Assembly: GCA_905221605.1 (NCBI GenBank)
Contig: CAJNDS010000491.1
Coordinates: 682,001 to 746,000 of the forward strand
DNA length: 64,000 nt
Source of the DNA: Symbiodinium natans
Taxonomy: Eukaryota > Sar > Dinophyceae > Suessiales > Symbiodiniaceae
Reading direction: 5' to 3'
Shown here: positions 39,480 through 51,678 of the stretch, in pieces
How the letters are laid out: every line of letters begins with the position of its first letter
How positions within the stretch are numbered: the stretch's first letter is position 1
Notes under the pieces: model-generated
Databases searched by the model: none
Told to the model about the DNA's origin: nothing
What the model saw: the letters and a program-made list of their open reading frames with translations, nothing else
Made by a program: the position numbers and the translations under genes

Positions 39480-39780
39480 GGCCAAGGGCTTTAAGCAGGG
39501 TTTGGGGTTTAGGGTTTAGGGTTTAGGGTTTAGGGTTTAGGGTTTTAGGGTTTTAGGGTTTAGGGTTTAGGGTTTAGGGGTTGAGGATTTAGGGTTTAGG
39601 GGTTCAGGGTTTAGGGTTTAGGGGTTTAGGGTTTAGGGTTTAGGTTTTTGAAGATTTTCATGGACTTCCCCCCCCCCCCGCCTCCTGCTGTACCTCCCCT
39701 TGACCATTGAGGGTACAGAGGGGGTTGGGGGGGGGGGGGGGGGGGGGGGTTAGGGTTTAGGGTTTAGGGTTTGGGGTTTA
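39480..39780 (+). repeat. TTTAGGG array with homopolymer G and C runs
   Basis: TTTAGGG and TTTTAGGG units at 39499-39645, C10 at 39669-39679, G about 20 at 39730-39749. Confidence 0.88.
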
Positions 39781-40149
39781 GGGGTAAGCTGTCCATCAGG
39801 TTTGTGGGTAGGTTTCACTAGGGTTTCAAGTTTGGGTAACGTGGGTTAGAATGGGTCATAACCTTGTAGGGTACTTAGAGCTTACAGGCCAACTTCTATA
39901 GTACCTGTGAACCTCCCAGTCGGGTTCGGTGTTCTGCGGGCGGTTTAGGGTTTAGGGTTTAGGGTTTAGGGTTTGGTTTCAGGGTTCAGGGTTCAGGGTT
40001 CAGGGTTCAGGGTTCAGGGTTCAGGGTTTGTGGTCCAGATGATACTTCATAGGAATTATCGTAGAATGGGGTATACACAATTTTCGGGCTCATTTAGTCC
40101 CCACGGCTTGAGGCCACATGCATGAAGGAAAGCCAATCTTGGCCATGAA

Positions 40150-40217
40150 AACACAGAACACACAGAGAGACAGAGAGAGAGGGAGAGAGAGAGAGAGACT
40201 CAGGGGAGAGAGAGAGC
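40150..40217 (+). repeat. GA-rich microsatellite
   Basis: AGAGAGACAGAGAGAGAGGG-type purine run. Confidence 0.85.
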
Positions 40218-40446
40218 GACGGAAAGTGGGCGAGCCGCCGTGCCCGAGACCTTATGCCCTAAACCCTAAGCCCTACGCCCTAAACCCTAAACCCTAAACC
40301 CTAAACCCTAAACCCTAAACCCCAAACCCCAAACCGTTTTGTGAAGAAGACATTGCGTTGCGTTGCCTTGTTCCCTGAGCCGCATCTCTAACCGTCCCAG
40401 GGCATGGCCATTCCTTCCCCTCAGCTACTACCACCACCAGCCTAAC

Positions 40447-40520
40447 ATCGGGGTCGGAATACTAATTTTCGTCCCTTATGGTCTCTGTATAAGTATACTA
40501 GAATCCCCCAAAACCCTACC
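40447..40520. mobile_element. Small repeated element, GTCGGAATA family copy 2
   Basis: Shares GTCGGAATA, CCCTTATGGTC, ACTAGAATCCCCCAAAACCC with 3651-3730. Confidence 0.45.
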
Positions 40521-40561
40521 CAAAACCCTAAACCCTAAACCCTAAATATTCGAATTTTCAG

Positions 40562-40624
40562 GGCCCTTGCATTTGCCGAAGTCCTAGAGACCCTTGCACA
40601 CGAAGCGCATGGCACGTCTTGGCA
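40562..40624 (+). CDS. Candidate exon, helical
   Basis: Opens after ATTTTCAG and ends TGGCAG|GCTGGG (GC donor). It reads ALAFAEVLETLAHEAHGTSW plus Q. Product not recognised. Confidence 0.45.
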
Positions 40625-40961
40625 GGCTGGGAGGCCTTTGATCCGAAATCCGACTCTTGGCCGCAAACATTCTTGCATGTGAGGGTTTAGGGTTTAGGGT
40701 TTAGGGTTTAGGGTTAAGGGTCTGCGTGGCCAAGGGCCGGTAAAAGGGGGCGTTCATGGGGGGTCTGGGGTTTAGGGTACTCTAAAACCCTAAACCCCAA
40801 ACTCCAAACCTCAAACCGTAAACCCCAAACCCCAAACCCCAAACCCTAAACCCTAAACCCCAAACCCTTAACCCTTCGGGTTTGGGTTCAGGGTCCCGGG
40901 AGGGAAGCCTGTGACATTCCCAGGAGCTTCGATTCCTCCGAGCAACGGCAGGGCTCCCAGG

Positions 40962-41055
40962 GGGTTTAGGGTTTAGGGTTTAGGGTTTAGGGTTTAGGGT
41001 TTAGGGTTTAGGGTTTAGGGTTTAGGGTTTAGGGTTTAGGGTTTAGGGTTTAGGC
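40962..41055 (+). repeat. Telomere-type array, TTTAGGG x 13
   Basis: Perfect repeats, single orientation. Confidence 0.95.
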
Positions 41056-41822
41056 TGCCTATTCCTTAAAACATTTCTTGCAGGACCTTAAGTGTACTTG
41101 ATCGCCAAGTACGGGGTGGCTTTCGGGAAATGCCCTAGATGCGTCTCTAGGCGCTGAAGAACTTCGGGCGGGGTGAGTGACAGCGATTACGGCTCTAGGG
41201 GTTCTGGGTTTAGATTTGAACCCTAAACCCTAAACCCTAAACCCTAAACCCTAAACCCTAAACCCTAAACCCAAGATTTGAACATAAGGCTTCAAGTGGC
41301 AGGGAATGTTCGGGGCACCATGTTTGTGAACCCTTCTGTGGTGGAGGCGCAGTCTGCAAGGTCTGGTTCGAACTAGTCAAGGAGTGTAAGGTCTGGGGGT
41401 GAAAGGTTTGGGGGGGATGATCCTTTGAAATTTAGGGCTTGCAGGGTTTAACCCTAAACCCTAAACCCTAAACCCTAGACCCGAACCCCTAAACCCTAAA
41501 CCATAACCCCTAAACCCTAAACCCTAAACCCCCTATGAGTTTTAAGGGTTCGTAACTGTGAGCCGGCAAGCGTACTTCAGCTCGGCGCAATGATGGTTGC
41601 GGTGTGTTCGCGTCCTTTTTCGGCTTTGCGACTGCGGCTGCTGGACACACGTGCACCTAAAGAGCCCAATACCTCGCAGAATAAGGAGTATACCGTTATT
41701 GATATTCAAGATCCCTTTATAGTATTTAAGCATGCACTCATTAATATGTAGTTCTACTTGAATTTAGTATAAATGATATTCAGGATCCTTTTTTATCATT
41801 TAAGGTAATTTTATTCCTTCAC

Positions 41823-41964
41823 TACTTGGAGGTTCATGGTACTTATTGTCCAATTGTAGCTGTACATAACCCACTTCTCAGCCCCTAAAGTGCCCTAATT
41901 TGGTTTTAAGTACAGTTATGAGTCCAGTTATAATTGCTTAATTAGTACCATGAACCTCCAAGTA
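41823..41964. mobile_element. Hairpin element, TACTTGGAGGTTCATGG family, intact repeat-free copy
   Basis: TACTTGGAGGTTCATGGTAC plus TTATT at the left; AATTAGTACCATGAACCTCC plus AAGTA at the right. 142 bp with no telomere repeats, the simplest form of the family and the reference for the expanded copies at 23412 and 37400. Confidence 0.88.
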
Positions 41965-42007
41965 AGGGGTATTGGGCTCTCTGGGTGTTTTTTTTTGCAG
42001 CGCCGGG

Positions 42008-42112
42008 CTTAGGGTTTAGGGTTTAGGGTTTAGGGTTTAGGGTTTAGGGTTTAGGGTTTAGGGTTTAGGGTTTAGGGTTTAGGGTTTAGGGTTTAGGGTT
42101 TAGGGTTTAGGG
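42008..42112 (+). repeat. Telomere-type array, TTTAGGG x 15
   Basis: Perfect repeats 44 bases after the element at 41823. Confidence 0.95.
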
Positions 42113-42831
42113 ACCGTTGTAGAGCACAAGGCGGGCAAGGCTTGGGCAAGTCAAGAAACTTTACGCCCAAGGGCCTTAGTTGAAGGGTTTAGGGTTTAGG
42201 GTTTAGGGTTTAGGGTGGTCCAGATCTTTCAGTACCTGAACAGAAACCCTAGTTCATGAACAGCATGATGCCCAGGTGCTGCATATCCCCAAACTGCCTA
42301 AGAAACCCTGAGCACATCAACCCTCCCAACAGCCTCAACCTGAATCCTAGACCCTATCCCTGCCAACCCAAACCTCGAACCTTCAACGTTCTGAACCCTG
42401 AGCCCCAAACCCCAAACCCTAAACCCTAGACCCCAAACCCCAAAACCCAAACCCTAAACCCCAAACTCCAAACCCCCTGAAAGAACAACCCTCAGTCTCA
42501 GGCCCGCAGTCTGGGCGGTGGTGGTGTTGCCGTGCCCGCGCGCCCGCTCGGTTTCCGGCAAACTTCGCCCTGCTCACCTCCTTGGAATTCTGGAGCGTTA
42601 AGGTTTGTAGGGTCCCTAAACCCTAAACCCTGAACCCTGAACCCCAAACCCTAAACCCCAGGGTTGTGTTGCTAGGCCAGGGACCTTTGCGGATTGGAGT
42701 GAGCCCGAATAGCTAAACCTCCCAAAATCCTCCACCCTAAACCTCCGGAAGCCCAAAATCTAAGCCTCTTAACAGCCCTCAACCCCCAGACCTCCTAAAC
42801 CCTAAACCCTAAACCCTAAACCCTAAACAAG

Positions 42832-42948
42832 GCTGTTGCTCTTCGGCATCAGACGCAGCGGCTTGCATCGGAGGGCGAGTTCCAGCGAAGCCTGTCCAGG
42901 GCTGTGGATGATGCTTGGCAGGAGCAATCGATCTTCTTTCAGTTCCAG
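42832..42948 (+). CDS. Candidate exon, well-formed
   Basis: Opens after CTAAACAAG at the end of a CCCTAAA block and ends TTCCAG|GTGTGC. The 39 codons read AVALRHQTQRLASEGEFQRS followed by LSRAVDDAWQEQSIFFQFQ. Helical, product not recognised; borders and length make it one of the better exons. Confidence 0.6.
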
Positions 42949-43029
42949 GTGTGCAAGCTGCAGACGGGTTTAGGGTTTAGGGTTTAGGGTTTAGGGTTTA
43001 GGGTTTAGGGTTTAGGGTTTAGGGTTGAG

Positions 43030-43100
43030 GGTGGCCATCAGCACTGCAGCCCATGGGCAGATTGCGGTCTGGCAGCTCAAAGAGACAAAGGATGTCCCAA
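43030..43100 (+). CDS. Candidate exon, WD-repeat-like
   Basis: Reads AISTAAHGQIAVWQLKETKD, close to the closing strands of a WD40 blade (S.D G.I.VW.L). The acceptor is unclear because telomere repeats run up to 43032. Confidence 0.42.
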
Positions 43101-43248
43101 TCCTCAGCATCCTGAACCTTCCAATGCTTGGCAGCACCTGTTCGACGGCATGTAGAAAGAACTCACCTTTTTAGGGTTTAGGGTTTAGGGTTTAGGGTTT
43201 AGGGTTTAGAGTTTAGGGTTTAGGGTTTAGGGTTTAGGGTTTAGGGTT

Positions 43249-43345
43249 CACCGAGCATGTCGCCGCAGAGCTGACGGGCATGCCCAGCCGCATGATGTGC
43301 ATCGTCATCCCTCCGAATCAGCCACTGTTTGGGTCTGGCAAGCTA
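43249..43345 (+). CDS. Candidate exon
   Basis: After a TTTAGGG block one frame reads EHVAAELTGMPSRMMCIVIP followed by PNQPLFGSGK. Product not recognised. Possible donor near GGCAAG. Confidence 0.48.
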
Positions 43346-46255
43346 AACCCCAAGGGTTGAGGGGTTTGCAGTAGAGTTTCGGTTCTAAGGTTTAGGGTAC
43401 AGGGTTCCGGGTTTAGGGTTTAGGGTTTAGGGCTAGACTTCAGGGTTGAGGTTTTAGGGTTCAGGGCTTAGGTTTTTTTCATATGCATATGACTCTAAGG
43501 ATTCCCTTGGTTGCGGTGTCTACGCGCAGCGGCTGAATCCAACGAACTCCTTAAACAAAACCCGCGTGCAAACCTAGGAGGCCACCAAAGCCTTCAAACC
43601 CCAAGTAGAAGCCCTCCCTCTGGGATTTAGGGGTATTAGGGTTTGAGGGTTCGCGGTTTTAGGGTTCAGGGGTTTAGGGTTTAGGGTTTCGGGTTTCGGG
43701 TTTAGGGTTTCGGGCAGGGTTTAGGGTTGAGGGTTGAGGGCTTAGGGCTTAGGGCTCGGGCTTAGTGCTTAGGGTTTAAGTGGGGTGCGCTTCCTTTGCT
43801 CTTTCCTCACCTCCTCCCTTCGCCCTCTCCACCATGAAGGAGGAGGAGGAGGAGGTAACCCTAAACTCTAAACCCTAAACCCTGAACCCTAAACTCTAAA
43901 CCCTAAACCTTAAACCCTAAACCCTAACCCTAAACCCTAAACCCTACACCTCTAGTTTTGTGGTCCAGGGTTTAGGATTGACAGCCCGGTTTTTTTTTCG
44001 CCCACACACACCCAAGCCATGGCTCGCATGTTTCGGTTCAACACCCCAACAAACCTAAACCCTAAACCCTAAACCCTAAACCGCGCCTTGGACCCTCTTA
44101 TATTTCTAGGGTTTTGGGTTTAGGGCGTAGGTTTTGGGGTTTAGGGTATACATGTCTGCAGTTTGGCTGCACCCAACATATTTTCTGGAGGCTACATTAT
44201 GTGGTGACTTGTGTCCGGCTGCTTTGCATGTTTTTTTTTTTGGGGGGGGGGGGGGGGATGCGGTCTCCCTCAACCACGACGCCCCCAATGGGAACCCTAA
44301 ACCCCTCAACCCTAAACCCTAAACAATAAACCCCTAAACTCTACACCCTAAACCCGAGACCGCTTCGCAGCTTTCAGGGGGCCGTCCAAAAGACCCTCTC
44401 CACTGCCAGCGCTCTCACACTCGGATCTGCCCGCACCCCTGGGGTTGAGGGTTCAAGGTTTAGGGTTTAGGGTATAGGGTTTGAGGGTTCAAGGTTGAGG
44501 GAGGAGGGTTTTGAGGGTTTAGGGTTGAGGGTTTAGGGCTCAGGGTTGCCGTGCCTGCCAGGGCTAGTGCAAGATGGGGGGCAAGCTGGGACCGCTGGGA
44601 CAGGCGAGCCTTGAAGGAACAGCATGTACACATGTATACCTGGTGATTTCTCTAAATTGTGGTCCTCTTTGGGGATCCGTACTTTAAAGGGGCGGCCCCC
44701 TGCTATTGCCTGATTCTAAGAGAAGCATTCAAAAGAGCCCCAGATCCCCTGACCCTCTCACACTAAAAGGCCCCTAGACAGCAGGCCCCTGAACCTTTCA
44801 ACCCCTTAAATCCTCCACACCTGAAGCGCTAAACACCCTTCACACCTCAGACCCTGTATGTAACTTAGGGTTTAGGATTTGGGGTTCAGATAACCCCTCG
44901 ACCCTCAGACCCTAGATCTACAACCCGAAGCCCTAAAAAGGCCCTAGAACTTAGGGTTGAGGGCTTAACCCCTAGACCCTCAAACTCTAGACCTCAAACC
45001 CTAAGCTAAACCCTAAACCCTAAACCCTACAACCGCTGGGAACCGCTGGAGCCCCGTTGTACCAGCACCTCCAGAGGCCCAAAAGTTCTAGGTCAGCCTA
45101 AGTTTTGAAGGCTTCCCCAAACACCAAACCCTAAACTCCAAACCCAGCAGCCCTAAACCCTAAACCCTAAACCCTAAACCCTAAACCCTAAACCCTAAAC
45201 CCTAAACCCTAAACCCTAAACCCTAAACCCTAAACCCTAAACCCTAAACCCTAAACCCTAAACCCTAAACCCAGCAGCCCTAAACCCTAAACCCTAAGCC
45301 CTACACCCTGAACCCAGCAACCCGAAATCTTAAACCCTAAGCCCAGCAATTCTAAACCCCAAGTCTTCAACCCTAAACCCTGGAACCCAAAACAGAAAAA
45401 CCCAGCAACCCCTAAACCCTAAACCCGGCCACCCTGAACCCCCTAAACCCTAGACCCAGGAACCCCTAAACCCTAAACCCAGCGACCCCTGAACCTCTAA
45501 ACCTCTTGGACCCTCAACCCTCAACCCTCAACCCTCAACCCTAAACCCTAAACCCTAAACCCTAAACCCTAAACCCTAAACCCTAAACCTCTTGGACCCT
45601 CGATCCACCGACTTGCCTTTTTCCAAGACCCTCGCCTTGTCGAGCGCCGAACCGCAGGTCGGGCTCAGGGTTAGTTTAGGGTTTAGGGTTGAGGGTTTAG
45701 GGTTTAGGGTTTAGGGGTAAGGGGGGCAGGGTCGGGAGGTGGCCTTTCTGTTTCCTTTGGGGCTTAGACCTCTGGGTTTCGAGGTTTGGACTGAGGGAGC
45801 CCTAGGAAGAACCTAGCGGGTTACATATCGCCCTAAACCCTAACCCTAAAACCTTAAAAACGCGAAACCCCTGAACCCCATAAAACCTCTCAGCACCATG
45901 AACCCCTCAACCAAACCCTCCAACCTGAAGCCCTCAAGAGCCTGGACCCTTAACGCTAAGCCCTGAACGGTTTCTTAAACCCTGAGCCCTCAACCCTAAA
46001 CCCTACACCCTAAACCCTAAACCCTACACCCTAAACCCTAAACCCTACACCCTAATCCCTAATCCCTAATCCCTAATCCCTAAACCCTAAACCCTAAACC
46101 CTAAACCCTAAACCCTAAACCCTAAGCCCTAAACCCTAAACCCTAAACCCTAAACCCTAAACCCTAAACCCTAAACCCTAAACCCTAAACCCTAAACCCT
46201 AAACCCTAAACCCTAAACCCTAACCGGCTCAACCCCAAAGCCTTCATCTCCGCAG
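43346..46255. other. Telomere-derived arrays, no exon recognised
   Basis: Dense TTTAGGG and CCCTAAA blocks, including CCCTAAA x about 17 at 45150-45270 and x about 20 at 46079-46223. They are interspersed with variant CCCTCAA (45516-45540), CCCTAAT (46050-46081) and a unique piece at 44620-44760. Confidence 0.6.
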
Positions 46256-46333
46256 GGCGCCGTGGCGCTTGTCCGCGAGCCCACGGATCTGTCGCTGCCG
46301 GAAGAGGACGCGGGGCTCTCAGACACATCATGA
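46256..46333 (+). CDS. Candidate terminal exon
   Basis: Opens after CTCCGCAG. It reads GAVALVREPTDLSLPEEDAG followed by LSDTS and TGA (46331-46333). An acidic C-terminus is plausible; gene identity unknown. Confidence 0.45.
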   Translation, partial: GAVALVREPTDLSLPEEDAGLSDTS

Positions 46334-46962
46334 GCTTGAAATGAGTTCGGGCGGGGAGCCCCAAACCCTAAACGGTTTAGGGTTTGGGGTTTTAGGGTTT
46401 AGGCTAAACCCTAAACCCTCAGGTTCAGGGCTTGGGGTTTTAGGGTTTAGGGATTAGGGTTTAGGGCTTTAGGGCTTTAGGGCTTAGGCTTTAGGGCGTA
46501 GGAGGGCTGGCCTACAGGAGACCTGACACGTCTAAGCCTTCGTTTTTTTGTTTTTCGAGGGGGAGGGGGAATTTATCGTATACGTATTTAGGGACCAGAA
46601 GAGAATACCATTAGCAATGTTCTTTAAGGGCATGCCATCAGTACTTCCCAAACCCCAAACCCTAAACCCCAAACCCTAAACCCTAAACCCCAAACCCTAA
46701 ACCCCAAACCCCAAACCCTATAGCAGCTTTTGTTGAGGGTTTGTAGGGTTCCCAGACTCCTCATGGCCGAGGGACATAGAATATTGAGGGTTTGGGTCTA
46801 GGGTTTAGGGGTTAGGGTTTAGGGTTTGGCCCTAAGGGGCGTTCAGAGTCGTTTACCGAAGCCATGAACCCTGACCCCTAAACCCTAAACCCTAAACCCT
46901 GAACCCTGAACCCTGAACCCTGAACCCTGAACCCTGAACCCTTACAAGCCAGCGCAGCCCAG

Positions 46963-47028
46963 GTCCTCATCAAGGGTGGCAAGGGAGAGAACGAGGTTGG
47001 CGAGCCAATGTCGGTGATGGGAGTGCAA
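46963..47028 (+). CDS. Candidate exon
   Basis: Opens after GCCCAG. It reads VLIKGGKGENEVGEPMSVMG followed by VQ, ending before a GC donor (CAAG|GCTTTT). Telomere repeats flank both sides. Confidence 0.48.
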
Positions 47029-47413
47029 GGCTTTTAGGGTTTAGGGTTTAGGGTTTTGGGTTTAGGGCATAGGGTTTAGGGTTTAGGGTTTAGGGTTTAG
47101 GGTTTAGGGTCAGGGGGAGTTTTAGTCATAAGGTTCAGGGGTTAGGGTTTAGGGTTTGGGGCCTCCTTGAAACCACCCGTCTTGAGATGCGCAGCTTCTG
47201 AATCAGAAGTGGTATGGCGGCTTTCATGCTTACGGGCTTCGAAGATCGGTGTTTAGGCCAATTTCCCCAAAGCCTTTAAACCCTAAACCCTAAACCCTGA
47301 ACCCTATTAAAACCGCGTTCGAGGCTTCGGCGATCCCTTCGCCGAAGGGGCTCTACCAGCATCTTAAGATGCCCGCGATTGAGATCTCCCGTTTTCTTAC
47401 TCTGGCGTGTGTT

Positions 47414-47505
47414 GGGATGCTCCACCCTATACTAGCAGTCCTTAATAAATAATGCGGGGTACTAGAATCCCAACTAAGGACTGTTAGTATAAGGGGGAAC
47501 ATCCC
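47414..47505. mobile_element. Hairpin element, GGGATGTTCC family copy 2
   Basis: GGGATGCTCCACCCTATACT with AGCAGTCCTTA at the left; TAAGGACTGTTAGTATAAGG with GGGAACATCCC at the right, inverted. Followed within 10 bases by the element at 47513. Confidence 0.82.
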
Positions 47506-47512
47506 AAGTCAC

Positions 47513-47623
47513 ATGCTTGATACACCGGCCCTCCGCCCGTTTTTTGGGGGTTGTGTGTTCCCTTATATAGAAACCAGCCACAAAAAGGGTGCCCTTATTA
47601 TGATATGGTTACTGGGCTGCCAA
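47513..47623. mobile_element. Introner-like element, TTGGTAGCCC family copy 3 (5' degenerate)
   Basis: The core TTCCCTTATATAGAAACCAG and the 3' part ATATGGTTACTGGGCTGCCA AG match the copy at 33581; the left end is eroded. Confidence 0.65.
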
Positions 47624-47773
47624 GAAAATATTTATGCATGCCATGTTTCTCATGTTCAGTGGGTTTTGGTGATTAGCAGACAGGGTTCAGTTAGCAGTTG
47701 TACCCTAAACCCTAAACCCTAAACCCTAAACCCTAAACCCTAAACCCTAAACCCTCAATCGCCTCATAAACAG

Positions 47774-47835
47774 GTGATCAACGGCGTGTACTTCAAGCTG
47801 TCTTTGGCTCAGCACCATTGGCTTTGGTTCCCCAA
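47774..47835 (+). CDS. Candidate exon
   Basis: Opens after AAACAG. It reads VINGVYFKLSLAQHHWLWFP. The 3' limit is uncertain. The telomere block at 47702-47755 lies immediately upstream. Confidence 0.45.
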
Positions 47836-48671
47836 GGGTTTGTGACCACCTCTTGGTCTCCCTGCGCAGACTGTTTTGAAACGATGAGGATGGAGGCCCA
47901 ACAACCCTAGACCCTGAACCACTCCTCTACCCCTAAACCCTAAACCCTAAACCCTAAACCCTAAACCCTAGACCCTAGACCCTGAACCACTCCCCTAAAC
48001 CCTAAACCCCAAACCGTAAACCCTAAACCCCAAAGCCTAAACCCCAATGAGTCGAAGGTGCCCCTGAAAAGTCTCTGGCACAGATAGGATCCCTGACAAC
48101 AGGAGCCCTAAGTACCAGGAGCCGCACACCCGTGCACCCTACATCATGCCCAGGGTTTAGGGTTTAGGGTTTAGGTTTATAAGGGTTTAGGGTTTAGGGT
48201 TTCCTTTGTTTGTTTCAGGGCTTAGGGTTTAGGGTAGTCGGTTTAGAGGTAAAGGGGGTTTTAGGGCTTAAAACCCCAGACCCTGAACCCTAAACCCCAA
48301 ACCCTAAACCCTACTAAGCTTTGGACTGAAAATCTGCACACGCCCTCCCCAGCCCTCGAAACCTAAATCCCTGAAAAACCCCGCTCCCCGCACCCCAGAG
48401 CTTTTCCTCCTAAGCCCCCGCCCCATTTCCACGGTTTCGGATTCCTAGACACCCACACCAACAAACATCGCTAAACCCTGAATCCTAAACCCTAACCTAC
48501 CCCCCCCCCCCCCCCCCGCCCCTAAACCATGTCCCGAAGACGAAGCCATACGAAATACTTCGGGTTGAGGGTTTAGGCGTCTCCTTCCACAATAGCACTT
48601 CAAAACTGGACCCTAAGCCCTAAAACCCTAACCTTCTAAGATGATCATTTGCGCAGACCTTCCGTCCCTAG

Positions 48672-48725
48672 GATGCACACCTTTGGCGTGAAGGCCTTCA
48701 AGATGGCGAAGGGCCCGGCTGACTG
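48672..48725 (+). CDS. Candidate terminal exon
   Basis: Opens after GTCCCTAG. It reads MHTFGVKAFKMAKGPAD and TGA (48723-48725). Telomere repeats follow within 15 bases. Identity unknown. Confidence 0.42.
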
Positions 48726-49072
48726 AGGGATTCGGGTTTAGGGTTTAGGGTTTAGGGTTTAGGGTTTAGGGTTTAGGGTTTAGGGGCTTTGGGGTTTACG
48801 GGCTTTGGGCCCCCCCTCCTAAACCTTGAGCCCCAAGCCCAAAACTGGCCCAAAGCCTCGAAGCTTTCTTCCTCTCTGTTTCAGCTGCAGGGTTTAGGGT
48901 TTAGGGTTTAGGGTTTAGGGTTTAGGGTTTAGGGTTAGGTTTCTAAGTAGCGTTCCCGGCCCCATAAGTCAGGTTAGAACCCTTTTGAAAACCAGGCCAC
49001 GCACGAACCCCGAAATCTCAGCAGGGCTTGGGGTTTGGGGTTCAGGGTTTAGGGTTAAGTTTAGGCTAATAT

Positions 49073-49077
49073 ATGTA

Positions 49078-49109
<32 letters not shown>

Positions 49110-49125
49110 GATACACATACATACG
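49073..49125 (+). repeat. CT/AT/AC microsatellite
   Basis: (CT)n then (AT)n then ACACATACATAC. Confidence 0.9.
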
Positions 49126-49560
49126 TATTGTGCGAAGCCCCCCTACCGCCGCCCCGCAGTCAGGACATGCCAAACCGACCCTTAACCATAGCGCCCTGAA
49201 GCCTGGGAGCGGTCGCTGAGGTGAAGCAGGTTGGCTTTTATTCCACCCCGATCGTGCGGCTCGCACCTGAGTCTCGTAGTGAAACGTAGTGAAACCCTTC
49301 AGGGAGGCATGGTGAAGGGCTTGGGGTTTGTGGTGTTTACGGGTTTGTAGTGTTGATGTGCGTTTTATAGGGTTTAGGTTTCAAAGGGGTGGGAGTGCAC
49401 AGAACCCCACATGGATCGGGTTGATTGCAAGAGCCAAATGGGGAAGCCGCATATGGCCTTATTTGCCCTAAGGACGGGTACCCTCCTACAGGGGTCCTTT
49501 TTCCAGGGGATTCTACTCTATTCGGGGGTAAAAAGGGTTACCCCAAACGCCCCTTTCTCT

Positions 49561-49621
49561 GCAGCCCTTAATACGGACTATAATGCCCATTAAGGACTGT
49601 TAGGATAAGGGAAACATCCCA
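49561..49621. mobile_element. Hairpin element, GGGATGTTCC family, 3' half
   Basis: CCCTTAATACGGAC, then TTAAGGACTGTTAGGATAAG and GGAAACATCCC match the right half of 47414. The left half is not recognisable. Confidence 0.6.
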
Positions 49622-50100
49622 AGCCTGAACCCTTAACCTCCGCAAAATTGCCCCAACCCCTGGACCCTAAACCCTAAAGTCCCAAATCCTAGACCCTAAA
49701 GGCCCTACAAAACCTAAACCCTAAACCCTAAACCTTATACCCCCAAATCCTAAACCCTAAACCCTAAACCGGAGGTTGGGCTTCGGTTTCAGGCTTAGCC
49801 CCCTCCATTTAGGGGAACCCCAAGCTTTGCGAAAGGGGTTTAGGTTCTTTATGACTAAACCCTAACCCCTAAACCCTCAAGACCTTAACAACCCTCAAAC
49901 CCTGACACCCTGAAACCCCTTAGAAACCTTATAGTAGAAGCCAACAAGTTGGAAACTCAATAGCCTCAATCCCTAAGAGTAAAGTACAGGGAATCCCAGC
50001 ACTGTTTGTCCTTAAAACGGTTTCCAACTTTTTGGGGTTTACTGTGCACCGTTGAGTCGCTACACCCCTGATCCTTAAAGCCCTTAAACCCCCGAAACTT

Positions 50101-50205
50101 TGTGGTGCTTTACTGTAACTTTAGATCCTTCGCCTTTTGGGTTTATTGGGTTTCTTAATAAGGCAGGTAAAAAGTTCAATTTTATACTGCCCTCCTAAGT
50201 GCAGC
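50101..50205. mobile_element. Repeated element, ACTTTAGATCCTT family copy 1
   Basis: Shares GTAACTTTAGATCCTT, TTTATTGGGTTTCTTAATAA and CCTCCTAAGTGCAGCCAAG with 56171-56290. Both copies end just upstream of an exon acceptor. Confidence 0.72.
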
Positions 50206-50233
50206 CAAGGAAAATCTTGAAGCCCGTATCCAG

Positions 50234-50291
50234 GTACCTCTACTGGGACATCGTGGCAAATGCCTGGGCGATCTCAGAGAAGCGCGGAAGG
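50234..50291 (+). CDS. Candidate exon
   Basis: Opens after GTATCCAG. It reads YLYWDIVANAWAISEKRGR. It begins RYLYW, like the exon at 56955 (RYLYF), so the two could be related exons of one repeated domain. Confidence 0.45.
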
Positions 50292-51533
50292 GATTTCGGG
50301 TTTAGGTTTCAGAGGGTTCAGAGGCATTACATGGGCGTTTTGGGCTTCTACAAGGGGGGCTTCTGTGTTTCTAGGGTTTTTGAAGGTATGTGGAGTTTAT
50401 GTGGGGTTTGAGTGGAGTTTATGTGGGGTTTGCGTGTTTATTCGGGTTTTAGGGTTGGGGGGGCGTTTTTGTTGGTGAGATTGTGTTTTAGGGCTCAAAG
50501 AAGCACCTACGGCTTTGGGCTCACGCTCAACTTTCTCAGGGCTCAGGGTTTCGGGCGAGGACCGCCAGAGCTTGCCAGGAGGTTCAGACGGACTGAGGCA
50601 TCTAAATTGAGGGTTTTGGTTGGTGGGGGGGGGGGGGCTTGAGGGGGTATGGGGGGAGGTTTGTGGGGTTTGCGGGGGGGGGGGGGGGGGGTTGGGCGGG
50701 ATTTTGGGTGTTAGTCAGATGCAGTTAAAGACGTTGCAATGGACCTGCAGCACGCAAAACCTCATCGTGGGCACAGAAAGACTTCTCTTCAGGGTTAGAT
50801 CCCATCTGGCCAAGCGCATGGGGCTTTAGGGTTTTTGTTTTTTGGGACTTCTCTAAGGGTAGTTACATGGCCCTTCAACTTGGGCCCTTAAGAGGGTGCC
50901 CCTTCTATACCCCTTTTATACCCTGAACCCTAAGCCCTAAGCCCTAAGCCCTAAACCCTAACCCTAACCCCTAAACCCTAAACCCTAAACCCTAAACCCT
51001 AAACCCTAAACCCTAAACCCTAAACCCTAACCCTTTTCTTCGAACTGATAGGGTTTCGGGAGCAGGCCGCTGGAAGGCGTCTGCTCAGCGCCGGGCTGCG
51101 CCTTCTGCCAACAGGCGCTTGGAGGGCTGCCCAGCGGTGTGGCTTAGGGGTGGAGTTGAGGGTTTAGGGTTAGGGTTTAGGGTTTAGGGTTTGGGGTTTG
51201 GGATTTGGGGTTTGGGGTTTATGGTGGTTTACATGGCAACAGTACATGCACGCCCTAAACCCTGAACCCCCGAAACAACCCCCTAAACCCGAACCCCCAC
51301 AGCTAGTAAACCTCGGGGGTTCATGGCTTTCTTATTCCCTGACGTAAGATCCTGACCCCTAGATGCCCACACATAAACCCACCCCCCTTCATGGGGGGCT
51401 GATCTAAAGATCCTGGTGGGACACCATTGGGGGTTCTTAAACCCCAGGCCCTAAACCCTAAACCCCCAACAACTGCCACATGAGCAGGAGCAGTTCTCTA
51501 AGCCAGGGCCTCTTGCTTCGGATACCTACCAGA
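50292..51533. other. G-rich, telomere-derived and unique spacer
   Basis: Repeated GGAGTTTATGTGGGGTTTG (50391-50430), G-runs at 50625 and 50677, CCCTAAA at 50930-51035. A diverged relative of the element at 51534 lies at 50852-50930. No exon is called; the long frames are G-run artefacts. Confidence 0.45.
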
Positions 51534-51678
51534 ATCTAAGGGTAGTTGCATGGTCCCTAATTATGGGCGTTCAAGGGGACCCCTTATATACTCCTTATGT
51601 ACCCTATAAAACCCCAGGGCCCAGACCCCTTTAAAGAGTAAGGGGCCATATAAAGGGACCATGTGACTGCCCTTAGAT
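51534..51678. mobile_element. Hairpin element, ATCTAAGGGTAGTTGCATGG family
   Basis: ATCTAAGGGTAGTTGCATGG plus TCCCT at the left; AGGGACCATGTGACTGCCCT plus TAGAT at the right; 145 bp. A related truncated copy lies at 50852-50930. Confidence 0.8.
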
